From NCBI RefSeq assembly GCF_900236475.1, contig NZ_LT963352.1:6886001-6950000 (forward strand): 64,000 nt of DNA, written 5' to 3'. Under the pieces are notes generated by a model, which saw only the letters and a program-made list of their open reading frames with translations, had not been told where the DNA came from and searched no databases. This DNA is from Streptomyces chartreusis NRRL 3882. Its GTDB lineage: Bacteria; Actinomycetota; Actinomycetes; Streptomycetales; Streptomycetaceae. Shown here one piece after another: positions 16,854 to 25,185 of this stretch (its first letter is position 1; the number at the start of each line of letters is the position of its first letter). Made by a program: the position numbers and the translations under genes.

Positions 16854-17245
16854 CGGATGCGACGGGTGGGGCCAAGGGGCCCGATGAGCTGCGGCAGCAG
16901 ATCGAGCGGACCCGTGGTGAACTCGGGGACACGGTGGAAGAGCTGGCGGGGAAGGCCGATGTGAAGGGGCGTGCGCGGGCGCGGGCGGCCGATCTGCGGG
17001 ACAAGGCCGGGGCGATGACGGTGCAGCTGCGGAGCAGCGCCGCGCAGGCCGGGCATACGGTGCACGACAAGGCGACGCATGTGGGGCCTCGGCCGGTGCG
17101 TGGTGTTGTCCGGGCGGGGATGCGGCATCCGAGGCCGGTCCTGGTGGCCGGGGCGGCTGCGGGGGCTGCGGTGGTGGCTGTCGAGGTGCTGCGGCGCCGG
17201 CAGCAGGTGACTCACCGGCGTCACGGGTCGCTCTGGCATCGCTGA
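16850..17245 (+). CDS. DUF3618 domain protein
   Basis: A 131-residue protein with the DUF3618 signature at its N-terminus (DELRQQIERTRGELGDTVEE), a basic/alanine-rich helical middle and one membrane segment at about 97-113 (PVLVAGAAAGAAVVAVEVL) followed by a basic His/Arg tail. It is coupled to the holin-like gene before it. The pair is thought to act at the cell membrane; the molecular role is unknown. Confidence 0.82.
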   Translation: MTDATGGAKGPDELRQQIERTRGELGDTVEELAGKADVKGRARARAADLRDKAGAMTVQLRSSAAQAGHTVHDKATHVGPRPVRGVVRAGMRHPRPVLVAGAAAGAAVVAVEVLRRRQQVTHRRHGSLWHR

Positions 17246-17466
17246 GCGGGGTGGTGCCGCGCCGCTCGTGCCTATGCCCGGGGGTGGGTCGCGGCCGCGC
17301 CTCCTCGCCGTAGGCCGGTGCGGGCGCGTCTCGGCTCAGCTGCCGCAGACCGCAAGCGCCGGGTCGCGCAGCGCCCCGGACCCGGCAGTCGGCATGCCCT
17401 GGGGCTCGTGCCCGTGTGCCGTGGGGCCGGCTGGACCCATGGTGCAGCCGGCCCCTGGCCGGGGGC

Positions 17467-19296
17467 TTACGGACGGAAGCGCAGGACCTGCGGGTCGTGG
17501 TCGCTGATCTGGTCGTTGAACTCCGCGTTGACGTGCACGCTGTCGTACTCGAAGTCGCAGTCGCGGCGGATCGACGGGCTGATCAGGATCTGGTCGAGGA
17601 CCTGGCTGTTGCCCTGGTAGACGTACGAGTAACGCTCGTTCCCGGGCAGCGACTTGACGGCCGACCAGAGTTCGCCGCGGCCTTCGAGGAGCTTCGTGGT
17701 CTGCGAGAACTCGAAGTCGTTGATGTCGCCCAGGGCGATGACGTCCGCGTTCTTCTGGGTGTCGAGGATGTCCTTGACGAAGGCGTTCACCAGCGCGGCC
17801 TGCTGGTGGCGCTGGGTCTCGGAGCTGCGGGCCGGTGGCTGGTACTGGGAGGTCAGGCCCTGGTCGCCGCCCTTGGAGTTGAAGTGGTTGGCGATCACGA
17901 AGACCGTGCGGCCGCGGAAGACGAACTCGCCGGCCAGCGGCTTGCGGCTGTTCTTCCAGGCCTCGTCGGCGGGGGCGATGCGGCCGGGGCTGAGCGTCAG
18001 GTGCGCCTTGCCCCGGATCTTCGTCACGTCCGTCGCCGTCGTGGCGTCGCCGCCCGCGCGGTCCGTGAAGGAGACCCGCTCCGGGTTGAAGAGGAACGCC
18101 TGGCGGATGTTGCCCCCGGGCTCACCGCCGTCGGCGCCGTCGGCCGGGTCGATCGAGCGCCAGTCGTACCTCGGGCCGCCGGCCGCGACGATCGCGTCGA
18201 TCAGCTTCGTCATGGTCTGGTCGGCGGCGACCGTACCGTCGTTCTTCGCGCCGTTGTTGTCCTGGATCTCCTCCAGGGACACGATGTCCGGCGACTTCAG
18301 GTTGTTCACGATCGCGGAGGCGTGCTCGGCGAAGGTGTCGTCGGCCGGGTCGAGGTTCTCGACGTTGTAGGTGGCGACCGCGAGTTCCGAGGAGCGCTGC
18401 TTGCTCGTCGTCTCGCGCTTCAGGCCCGCGGACCTGAGCGTGCCGAGTTCGCTCGCGACCAGGGTGTAGCCGCCGAACTGGTTGTAGTCGAGCGGGCCCG
18501 CCGTCGTGCCGGTGAGGGTGTCGCCGACGTTCGCCTTCGGGAAGTCGGCCGTCGAGCCGAGGGACTGGATCTGGAGCCGGCCGGTGTTCTGGGCGTCGTA
18601 GGAGCCGTAGACCGTGCCGCCGTGGCGGTTGCGGTTCTCGTGCGGCTTCACCGTCACCCAGAGTTCGGTGTACGGGTCGGTGGCGCCCACGACACGGGTG
18701 TCGGTGACGCGGACGGTCATGCCCTCCAGTGCCTCGTAGTGGTCCAGGGCGTACGCCGAGGGCTTGAGGGGGAGGGCGTTGATCGAGCCGTTCGCCGTGG
18801 TGTCGCCGGCCGGCGCGTAGGCGGCGGGGACCGACTTCGCGTCGATCGTCGTGGCGGCGGGCAGCTGGTTGCCGCTGGAGACGACCGTGGTCGTCGGCTT
18901 GGTGATCTCCGTCAGGGACTGGTTGCCGGAGGCGGTGCCACCGGGGACGTACTCCGAGACGGTGCCGCTGACCGTGACGGCGTCGCCGACGGCGACCCCC
19001 TTCGGCGTCGAGCTGGTGAAGACGAAGACGCCCTCACTGGTCGCGGGGTCGGCGTCCGGGCTCGGGTCCTGGATCCAGAAGCCGCGGGACGAGCCGTAGG
19101 TCCGGATGCCGGTGACGATTCCGGTCACGTCCGTGACCTGCTTGCCGGCGAACGGCGATATCCGGGTGCTGCCCTGGATGTCGTGGATGCGGACCGAGTC
19201 CGCGTGTGCGGGGGCGGTGAGGACGATCGTGGATGCCGCGGAGCACACGGCGGCGACGGTGAGCGCGGCGAGGCGCGCGGACGACTTGCTCGGCAA
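17467..19296 (-). CDS. Secreted ExeM/NucH-type endonuclease
   Basis: A 609-residue exported nuclease. A Sec signal covers residues 1-32 (cut after APAHA). An N-terminal OB-like domain (IHDIQGSTRISPFAGKQVTD) follows, then an exonuclease-endonuclease-phosphatase domain from about 290 on. Its catalytic landmarks are VATYNVENLDPADD, DIVSLEEIQD (metal-binding Glu), IANHFNSKGGD, ALGDINDFEFS and the terminal SDHDPQVLRF. It probably degrades extracellular DNA as a phosphate or nitrogen source. The PhoX-type gene nearby fits a phosphorus-scavenging theme. Confidence 0.93.
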   Translation of the reverse strand: MPSKSSARLAALTVAAVCSAASTIVLTAPAHADSVRIHDIQGSTRISPFAGKQVTDVTGIVTGIRTYGSSRGFWIQDPSPDADPATSEGVFVFTSSTPKGVAVGDAVTVSGTVSEYVPGGTASGNQSLTEITKPTTTVVSSGNQLPAATTIDAKSVPAAYAPAGDTTANGSINALPLKPSAYALDHYEALEGMTVRVTDTRVVGATDPYTELWVTVKPHENRNRHGGTVYGSYDAQNTGRLQIQSLGSTADFPKANVGDTLTGTTAGPLDYNQFGGYTLVASELGTLRSAGLKRETTSKQRSSELAVATYNVENLDPADDTFAEHASAIVNNLKSPDIVSLEEIQDNNGAKNDGTVAADQTMTKLIDAIVAAGGPRYDWRSIDPADGADGGEPGGNIRQAFLFNPERVSFTDRAGGDATTATDVTKIRGKAHLTLSPGRIAPADEAWKNSRKPLAGEFVFRGRTVFVIANHFNSKGGDQGLTSQYQPPARSSETQRHQQAALVNAFVKDILDTQKNADVIALGDINDFEFSQTTKLLEGRGELWSAVKSLPGNERYSYVYQGNSQVLDQILISPSIRRDCDFEYDSVHVNAEFNDQISDHDPQVLRFRP

Positions 19297-19601
19297 CGGG
19301 AATCCCTCCGGGGACGTGACAGGGCGCCGGGACGAGGGTGGAGCGTGGACTGTCTGCCGCTACCTGTGGGGCGGGCGGTGTGACGCGCGTAGACGACGGT
19401 GGACGGGTGGGTCTGTGGGGCCGACCCGGTGAACAAGTGTCCGCCGACTTCTACGCGCGTCAATCTCCAGCCTGCTCAGGCCACTTGTCAAGGTTTCGGC
19501 CATGTACAACTCCTGACGGGGACATGAAGTAGGCGGCATGGGTGTAAATCCGTCTAGGCTGAGCGGCTGAGTCGTATGAGGCGCCCTAGGAGAAACAGCC
19601 G
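19297..19601. other. Divergent intergenic region between nuclease and unknown gene
   Basis: About 305 bp of non-coding DNA holding the promoters of both flanking genes. Read on the minus strand it contains one GTTCACCGGGT unit that resembles half a PHO box, but no second copy follows at 11-bp spacing. The right-hand part (19480-19600) is AT-richer than its surroundings and ends with AGGAGAAAC before the plus-strand ATG. No reading frame in it is convincing. Confidence 0.5.
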
Positions 19602-21020
19602 ATGTCAGACAGCTCCCCCCTGCCGCCGGTGCGGCTGACTTCCGAAGCGGAGCTGGCGCGCGACGCGCTGTCCACGCCGTTGCTGTCCCGGGCCGCCCGG
19701 CTGGCCCGCTGGGCCGGGCCGGAGACCCGGGTCGACGCCGGGGGCGGGCTCGTCGACGAGCAGTTGCCCGCGGCCGCCGAGGTGCTCGGGCTGAGCGGGG
19801 ACGACGCCGCCGCCGACGCCAGCGAGGCGTGGCGGGTGGCCGTGGACACCGGGCTCGTCGAGATCGCCGACGAGGAGGAGGGCACCGTCACCGCGGGCGA
19901 GGACCTCGCGCTGCTCACCGGCGGCTCGCCGCAGGACGTGCTCGCGGTGTGGCTCGCGGCCCTGGAGACGGTGCTCGCCGACGCGAGCGTGCCCGACCTG
20001 GACGGGCTCGTGGCCGAGGACGGCGAGGTCGACCTCTCCGCCCTCGACTGGGACCCGGAGGCCGAGGCCGAGTTCCTCGACGGCGTGCTCGGCAACCTCT
20101 ACCTGCTGACCGCGGGCGAGGACACGCCCGCCGAAGCCCCCGTGCCGCTGCCCGCGCTGGCCGCGTCGGTGATCGTGCCCAGCGACATGGGCGAGCCGAC
20201 CAACGACGTCCTGGAGCAGGTGTCCGACGCGATGATGCGGCTGGACGGCCAGTTCCGGATGCTGGAGCCGGTGGGGCTCGTGGCGTACCAGCCCGTGGAC
20301 GAGGCCCTCATGGCCGATGCCGACGAGGAGCCCGCGGCACCCGTCGACGACACCGACGTCTCCCGCTACGGCATGGTCCGGCTCACCCCGCTCGGGCTCT
20401 ACGGCCTGCGGGCCCGGCTGCTGGAGGCCGGGTTCGAGGCGCCGGCCGTCGGGGACCTCGCGGACAAGGGAGCCGACGCGCTGCTCGACGGCACGGCGGC
20501 CTTCCCGCCGGGTGCTGCGCAGGCCGAGACCGAGCAGTGGCTGGAGCGGCGCGAATCGCTCGCCGCCGCACGGGAGTTGCTGGCGGCGGCCCGGGGCGCG
20601 GATGCCGGGGCGCCGCTGCGGCGGTTGCGGTGCCAGCAGGCCTTGTCGCTGGTGGGTGCTTCGGCCGAGCCGGCGTTGCGGGAGGTGCTCGATGATGCCG
20701 AGTTGGGTGGCCTCGCGCGTGTCTGGCTCACCGAGCATGGTGCGGCTGATGTGCCTGCGCCGTCGGAGGCGATGGTCTATTGGCTGACCATCGATACGGT
20801 GGCTGCGCAGCTGGCGGCGGAGGGTAATTCCGAGGAGTTGCGGGCGTTGGTCGAGGGGCTTGCGCGGCAGCACGGCGGGTTCTTCGAGGCGGTGTGGCGG
20901 GTTGAGCATCCCGCTACTGCTGATGTGCTGGAGGCGATGGGGCGGTTGCATCCCGACAAGAGGGTTGCGAAGGAGGCGCGGAAGGCCGCGTTCAAGGCGC
21001 GGTCGCAACAGGGTGGTTGA
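19602..21020 (+). CDS. Conserved actinobacterial protein of unknown function
   Basis: A 472-residue soluble acidic protein without signal peptide or membrane segment. The N-terminal half (LTSEAELARDALSTPLLSRA) is rich in Glu/Asp/Ala helices. A central stretch, SRYGMVRLTPLGLYGLRARL, looks like a winged-helix unit, and the C-terminal ~130 residues are helical repeat-like (VKALVEGLARQ-type helices ending HPDKRVAKEARKAAFKARSQ), as in HEAT-like proteins. Codon GC3 falls in the last third (many GTT, GAT, GGT codons). I do not recognise a function. Confidence 0.75.
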   Translation: MSDSSPLPPVRLTSEAELARDALSTPLLSRAARLARWAGPETRVDAGGGLVDEQLPAAAEVLGLSGDDAAADASEAWRVAVDTGLVEIADEEEGTVTAGEDLALLTGGSPQDVLAVWLAALETVLADASVPDLDGLVAEDGEVDLSALDWDPEAEAEFLDGVLGNLYLLTAGEDTPAEAPVPLPALAASVIVPSDMGEPTNDVLEQVSDAMMRLDGQFRMLEPVGLVAYQPVDEALMADADEEPAAPVDDTDVSRYGMVRLTPLGLYGLRARLLEAGFEAPAVGDLADKGADALLDGTAAFPPGAAQAETEQWLERRESLAAARELLAAARGADAGAPLRRLRCQQALSLVGASAEPALREVLDDAELGGLARVWLTEHGAADVPAPSEAMVYWLTIDTVAAQLAAEGNSEELRALVEGLARQHGGFFEAVWRVEHPATADVLEAMGRLHPDKRVAKEARKAAFKARSQQGG

Positions 21021-21046
21021 TCCTGTTCTGTGACTGCGGCGCCGTC

Positions 21047-21082
21047 GTGGCTTGGCGCGCAGTTCCCCGCGCCCCTGGGGCG
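21047..21082. repeat. Intergenic hairpin repeat, copy 1
   Basis: Contains GGCGCGCAGTTCCCCGCGCC, able to form a 6-bp stem (GGCGCG/CGCGCC) with an 8-nt loop, followed by CCTG. The same sequence occurs at 53494-53527 and, with one change, at 33998-34033. It sits just after a gene end and before the PHO-box-like repeat. Confidence 0.8.
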
Positions 21083-21084
21083 TT

Positions 21085-21106
21085 GTTCAACCGGCGTTCA
21101 TGGATG
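21085..21106 (+). promoter_or_regulatory. Putative PHO box upstream of the PhoX-type gene
   Basis: Two 11-bp direct repeats, GTTCAACCGGC and GTTCATGGATG, match the layout of Streptomyces PhoP binding sites (tandem GTTCACC-N4 units). They end 67 bp before the ATG. The second unit is the weaker one. Confidence 0.55.
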
Positions 21107-21173
21107 AACGGGACGGTGTTGCCGAACGAGGTCCGCCGCCCTCCACGGCACATCCACCGTCACAGGAGACACC

Positions 21174-22619
21174 ATGTCGCTCACCCGCAGGGACTTCGCC
21201 AGAACCTCCGCGATCACCGGTGCCGGTGTCGCGCTGGCGGGCAGTGTCGGCGCCCTCGCCACGGCACCGAACGCCCTCGCGTCCTACGACACCGAGAGCA
21301 CGGGGGACGAGGCGGCGGACGCCCGGCACGGAGTCGGCTACGGACCGCTCGTCCCCGACCCCAAGGGCATCCTCGCCCTGCCCGCCGGCTTCACGTACCG
21401 GATCATCACGTACAGCGGCAAGACCAAGCTGGAGTCCGGTGAGTTCACGCCGTCCAACCACGACGGCACCGCCACCTTCGACGGTCCCCGCGGCACCACC
21501 CTGCTCGTCAACAACCACGAGCTGAAGGGCCCGCGCGCCAAGTGGAAGTACCCGGTGCCGCTCACCGAGGGCCTCGTCTACGACCCGGCGGCGGCCGGCG
21601 GCTGCACGGTCGTCGAGGTGCGCCCCGACGGACGGGTCGCCGAGTGGGTGGGCATCGCCGGTACCTCCACCAACTGCGCGGGCGGCCGCACCCCCTGGGG
21701 CACCTGGCTCACCTGCGAGGAGAACTCCGACCGGGCCGGCGTCAACGGCATGACCAAGGACCACGGCTACGTCTTCGAGGTCGACCCCTGCGACCGGCGC
21801 GCCAACCGCGGCCCCAAGCCGCTGAAGTTCTTCGGCCGCTACGACCACGAGGCCGTGGTCATCGACCCCAAGCGCGGCCACGCCTACCTCACCGAGGACG
21901 CCGCCGGCCCCAACGGCCTCTTCTACCGCTGGACCCCGCCCAAGGGCTTCGAGTACGGCCCCGGAAAGTTCCGCAAGCTCGCCGACGACGCCGGTGTCCT
22001 CCAGGCGCCCAAGTGCTTCGACTCCGGCGGGAAGTTCGTCGACGACCTGTCCCGCGCCACGAAGATCGGCACCGTCTACGGCGTCGACTGGGTGGACGTG
22101 CCCGACCGCGACGCACGGACGACCCCCGTGCGCAAGCAGTTCGCCGACGGCGAGGTCACACGCGCCCGCAAGCTGGAGGGCATGTGGTGGGGCGACGGCG
22201 GTGCCTACATCGTCTCCTCGTACGCCCGTGAGGAGAGCCCCGTCCAGCACGACGGCCAGGTCTGGTTCTACGACCCCAAGCGCCGGACGCTGACGTTGAA
22301 GGTCCTGCTCGGCGTGAACCCCGACCCCTCCGAGGACGGCGCCTTCGACGGCCCCGACAACATCACCGTCTCCCCGTACGGCGGCCTCGTCATCGCCGAG
22401 GACGGCGAGGGCGTGCAGCACCTGTTCGGCGCCACCGACAGCGGCCGGACCTACCCGATCGCCCGCAACGAGCTGAACATCGGCACCGAGGAGGAGCCGG
22501 AGTACAGCGAGTTCGCCGGTGTCACCTTCTCACCCGACGGCCGGACCCTTTTCGCCAGCATCCAGACGCCCGGCATTCTGCTCGCCATCACTGGTCCCTG
22601 GAAGCGGCAGCGGATCTAG
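21174..22619 (+). CDS. Tat-exported PhoX-family (DUF839) phosphatase-like protein
   Basis: A 481-residue protein with a twin-arginine signal (LTRRDFARTSAITGAG, cut near residue 37) and a PhoX-type beta-propeller. Conserved metal-site motifs include NNHELKG, GTWLTCEENSDR and RYDHEAVVIDP. PhoX enzymes are calcium/iron phosphomonoesterases that release phosphate outside the cell. The candidate PHO box upstream agrees with phosphate control. Some DUF839 proteins lack phosphatase activity, so the activity is predicted and not certain. Confidence 0.9.
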   Translation: MSLTRRDFARTSAITGAGVALAGSVGALATAPNALASYDTESTGDEAADARHGVGYGPLVPDPKGILALPAGFTYRIITYSGKTKLESGEFTPSNHDGTATFDGPRGTTLLVNNHELKGPRAKWKYPVPLTEGLVYDPAAAGGCTVVEVRPDGRVAEWVGIAGTSTNCAGGRTPWGTWLTCEENSDRAGVNGMTKDHGYVFEVDPCDRRANRGPKPLKFFGRYDHEAVVIDPKRGHAYLTEDAAGPNGLFYRWTPPKGFEYGPGKFRKLADDAGVLQAPKCFDSGGKFVDDLSRATKIGTVYGVDWVDVPDRDARTTPVRKQFADGEVTRARKLEGMWWGDGGAYIVSSYAREESPVQHDGQVWFYDPKRRTLTLKVLLGVNPDPSEDGAFDGPDNITVSPYGGLVIAEDGEGVQHLFGATDSGRTYPIARNELNIGTEEEPEYSEFAGVTFSPDGRTLFASIQTPGILLAITGPWKRQRI

Positions 22620-22841
22620 AACGCCGGGTCACGGCGAAGCAAGGTGCGCCGGCACCACCGGAAGCACGTCCCGGCCGACGTGCCGGTCCACACCTGGCAC
22701 CCCGCCGGACACCGGGCGGGCCACGGCCCGTCGGGGAAGGGCAATCGGCACACGTTCGCAGGCCTCTCGGACGCGGCCTTTCCGGATGGTTCCGCTGATC
22801 CAGGCCTCCCGGGACGCCGGCTGGCCCTGGGCGGCAAGAGA

Positions 22842-22881
22842 GACCGTGGCCCGCACCGCCTGGGGAGTGCGGGCCACGGTC
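22842..22881 (+). terminator. 15-bp hairpin after the PhoX-type gene
   Basis: GACCGTGGCCCGCAC at 22842-22856 pairs perfectly with GTGCGGGCCACGGTC at 22867-22881 around a 10-nt loop. There is no T-tract, as is usual for Streptomyces hairpin terminators. It lies 220 bp after the upstream gene and insulates the GntR promoter. Confidence 0.75.
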
Positions 22882-22929
22882 CTGACCGGCCCTGGGGGCA
22901 CACCTCTTGTCGGCCCTCGTCCTGACATC

Positions 22930-22935
22930 TAACAT
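22930..22935 (+). promoter_or_regulatory. -10 element of a leaderless GntR gene
   Basis: TAACAT lies 8 bp before the GTG start in an unusually AT-rich stretch (ATCTAACATTTCAATTC). With a normal -10 to +1 distance, transcription would begin at or next to the GTG, and no Shine-Dalgarno sequence is present, so the messenger is probably leaderless. The same stretch may contain the autoregulatory operator. Confidence 0.55.
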
Positions 22936-22943
22936 TTCAATTC

Positions 22944-23585
22944 GTGGAGGCCATCCGGCCCGTCCCCCGCACCCTGCTCAGGGACCGGGCGTACGCGGCC
23001 ATCCGGGACGCCATCGTGGCCGGGGAGATCGAACCCGGTGCGGTGGTGCGGGACGCCGAGCTCGCGGAGCGGCTGGGGCTGTCCCGGGCGCCGGTGCGGG
23101 AGGCGTTCTCCCGGCTCGTGGACGAGGGGCTGCTGGAGAGCAAGCCGCAGAGCTACACCCGGGTGACCCCGCTCGTGGCCTCGGACGTCCGGGACGCCGC
23201 CGCCGTGGTCGGTGCCATGCACGAGCTGGTGACGCGGGTCGCCGTGCCCCGGCTGGGTGCCGCGGACATCGAGGCGATGCGCGCCGCCAACGAGCACTTC
23301 GCCGCCGCCGTCGGCACCGGAGACGTGGACGGGGCCCTGCGTGCCGACGACGCGCTGCACGACGTCCTCGTCCGGGTGAGCGGCAACCGCGCGGCGGCCG
23401 CGACCGTAGCCCGCTACACCCCGCTCATCCGCCGCCTGGAGCGACGGCGCTTCGGCGAGGGCGGCAGCTGCCGTTCGGCCGGGCTGCACGAGCGGCTGAT
23501 CGAGGCCTGCGCGGCCGGTGACGTGGTCGAGGCGGTCCGCGTCACGGCGGAAATCTGGCGGGGGCTCGAAGAGCTCGCCGACTGA
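22944..23585 (+). CDS. GntR-family (FCD) regulator next to ACC deaminase
   Basis: A 213-residue FadR-type regulator. The winged helix at residues 10-75 includes AYAAIRDAIVAGEIEPGAVV and ELAERLGLSRAPVREAFSRL. The FCD ligand-binding domain follows, with ALRADDALHDVLVRVSGNRA and a metal-binding histidine in LHERLIEAC. GTG 22944 appears to be leaderless. It lies 29 bp upstream of the ACC deaminase gene in the same direction and probably controls it in response to an amino- or carboxylic-acid ligand. Confidence 0.88.
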   Translation: MEAIRPVPRTLLRDRAYAAIRDAIVAGEIEPGAVVRDAELAERLGLSRAPVREAFSRLVDEGLLESKPQSYTRVTPLVASDVRDAAAVVGAMHELVTRVAVPRLGAADIEAMRAANEHFAAAVGTGDVDGALRADDALHDVLVRVSGNRAAAATVARYTPLIRRLERRRFGEGGSCRSAGLHERLIEACAAGDVVEAVRVTAEIWRGLEELAD

Positions 23586-23614
23586 GGCGGACCGACACCG
23601 ACCCGGGAGGACCC

Positions 23615-24631
23615 ATGTCCCTTTCCTCGTACGAGCGTTACCCCCTGCTCTTCGGGCCCTCGCCCGTCCACCCCCTGGAGCGGCTGACCGCGCACCTCGG
23701 CGGTGCGTCCCTCTGGGCCAAGCGGGAGGACTGCAACTCCGGTGTCGCCTACGGCGGGAACAAGACGCGCAAGCTGGAGTACCTGGTCGCCGACGCGCTC
23801 GCCCAGGGCTGCGACACGCTCGTGTCGATCGGCGGGGTGCAGTCCAACCACACCCGCCAGGTCGCGGCGGTCGCCGCCCGGGCCGGGCTCAAGTGCGTCC
23901 TCGTGCAGGAGAGTTGGGTGGACTGGCCGGACGCCGTGTACGACAAGGTCGGCAACATCCTGATCAGCCGCCTCGCCGGGGCCGACGTACGGCTGGTGAA
24001 GGCCGGGTTCGGGATCGGGTTCAAGGAGAGCTGGGAGCAGGCGCTCAGGAAAGTCGAGGAGGCGGGCGGCAAGCCCTACGCCATCCCGGCGGGGGCCTCC
24101 GACCATCCGCTCGGCGGCCTGGGTTTCGCCGGGTGGGCGTACGAGGTCGCCGAGCAGGAGCGTGCGCTGGGTGTCTTCTTCGACACCGTGGTCGTGTGCT
24201 CGGTGACCGGCTCCACCCAGGCCGGCATGGTCGCCGGGTTCGCCGCGCTGGAGGAGGCGGGCGGGCGGCCCCGGCGCGTGCTCGGCATCGACGCCTCGGC
24301 GAAACCCGCCGCGACCCGCGGCCAGATCGCCCGGATCGCGCACCGCACCGGGCAGCTGATCGGCGTCAAGCGTGAGGTGACCGAGTCCGACGTCGAACTC
24401 GACGAGCGGTACCACGCGGGCACGTACGGCATCCCCGACGAGACCACGCTGGCGGCGATGCGGCTCGCGGCCCGGACGGAGGGGATGGTCACCGACCCCG
24501 TGTACGAGGGGAAGTCCATGGCCGGGATGATCGACCTGGTCTCGCGGGGCGAGATCGGCCGCGACTCCACGGTGCTCTACGCCCACCTGGGCGGACAGCC
24601 TGCGCTGAACGCGTACAGCGCGCTGTTCTGA
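23615..24631 (+). CDS. acdS: 1-aminocyclopropane-1-carboxylate deaminase
   Basis: PLP enzyme that opens the ethylene precursor ACC to 2-oxobutyrate and ammonia. The 338-residue length is exactly that of AcdS. Lys50 (YGGNKTRK) binds PLP and Ser77 (GVQSNHTR) is the base-site serine. The pair that separates true ACC deaminase from D-cysteine desulfhydrase is present: Glu298 in DPVYEGKSM and Leu325 in LYAHLGG, equivalent to Glu295 and Leu322 of the Pseudomonas enzyme. A ribosome site GGGAGG precedes the ATG. The enzyme lets soil bacteria use ACC exuded by plants. Confidence 0.93.
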   Translation: MSLSSYERYPLLFGPSPVHPLERLTAHLGGASLWAKREDCNSGVAYGGNKTRKLEYLVADALAQGCDTLVSIGGVQSNHTRQVAAVAARAGLKCVLVQESWVDWPDAVYDKVGNILISRLAGADVRLVKAGFGIGFKESWEQALRKVEEAGGKPYAIPAGASDHPLGGLGFAGWAYEVAEQERALGVFFDTVVVCSVTGSTQAGMVAGFAALEEAGGRPRRVLGIDASAKPAATRGQIARIAHRTGQLIGVKREVTESDVELDERYHAGTYGIPDETTLAAMRLAARTEGMVTDPVYEGKSMAGMIDLVSRGEIGRDSTVLYAHLGGQPALNAYSALF

Positions 24632-24725
24632 CAGGGCGGCTGCCGCGTCGGGCCCGGCCGCGCACAGGAATCAACCGGCCGTCCCCCGGGTTGTCAGCGG
24701 TTACCCGAGCCCTGAAGGAGCCTTC

Positions 24726-25130
24726 ATGCCCGACGAACCAGCCGTACGGGAACTCCGCCTGGTCGTGACCGCGGACGACTACGACGCCGCGCTGCACTTC
24801 TACCGGGACGTGCTCGGCCTCACCGAGCAGGGCGCGTTCGCGTCTCAGGACGGGCGGGTGACGATCCTCGACGCCGGGCGGGCCACCCTGGAGCTGACCG
24901 ACCCGAACCACGCCGCCTTCATCGACGAGGTCGAGGTGGGGCGGCGGGTCGCCGGGCACATCCGGGTCGCCTTCCAGGTGGACGACTCCGTCGCCGTCAC
25001 GGCGAAGCTGGCCGCCGCCGGGGCCGAGGTGGTCGCCGAGCCCACGCGCACCCCCTGGAACTCCCTGAACTCCCGGCTCGAAGCCCCGGGCGCCCTCCAG
25101 CTGACGCTCTTCACCGAGCTCGACGACTGA
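24726..25130 (+). CDS. Glyoxalase/VOC-fold protein
   Basis: A 134-residue protein of the vicinal oxygen chelate superfamily: two beta-alpha-beta-beta-beta modules starting at ELRLVVTADDYDAALHFYRD and HIRVAFQVDDSVAVTAKLAAA. The metal positions are incomplete (no N-terminal His), so it may be a binding protein or an enzyme with an altered site. A GGAG ribosome site precedes the ATG. It stands alone; substrate unknown. Confidence 0.8.
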   Translation: MPDEPAVRELRLVVTADDYDAALHFYRDVLGLTEQGAFASQDGRVTILDAGRATLELTDPNHAAFIDEVEVGRRVAGHIRVAFQVDDSVAVTAKLAAAGAEVVAEPTRTPWNSLNSRLEAPGALQLTLFTELDD

Positions 25131-25141
25131 GGGGCCGCGCT

Positions 25142-25159
25142 GCCGCCCTGCCGGGCGGC
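25142..25159 (+). terminator. Short GC hairpin after the VOC gene
   Basis: GCCGCCC at 25142-25148 pairs with GGGCGGC at 25153-25159 across TGCC, 12 bp after the VOC stop and 26 bp before the LacI gene. Confidence 0.5.
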
Positions 25160-25185
25160 GTCCGCCGCCGGATAAAGTGCTCAGC

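Larger units (their letters stand above)
22620..22943. other. Intergenic region with terminator and leaderless promoter
   Basis: 324 bp between two plus-strand genes. The left 220 bp has no convincing gene: the possible frames are His/Arg/Gly-rich, overlap one another and lack ribosome sites. The right part holds a strong hairpin (22842-22881) and then the short AT-rich promoter of the GntR gene. Confidence 0.6.

Noticed and set aside
17416..19383. 655-residue plus-strand frame opposite the nuclease gene
   Set aside because: Shadow of the nuclease gene; repetitive Val/Gly/Arg composition and no ribosome site.
19420..19445. PHO box for the secreted nuclease
   Set aside because: Only one GTTCACC unit is seen on the minus strand; no neighbouring unit at 11-bp spacing.
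22644..22925. Possible 93-residue gene between the PhoX and GntR genes
   Set aside because: His/Gly/Arg-rich product, no ribosome site, competing frames on both strands, and it would cover the terminator hairpin at 22842-22881.
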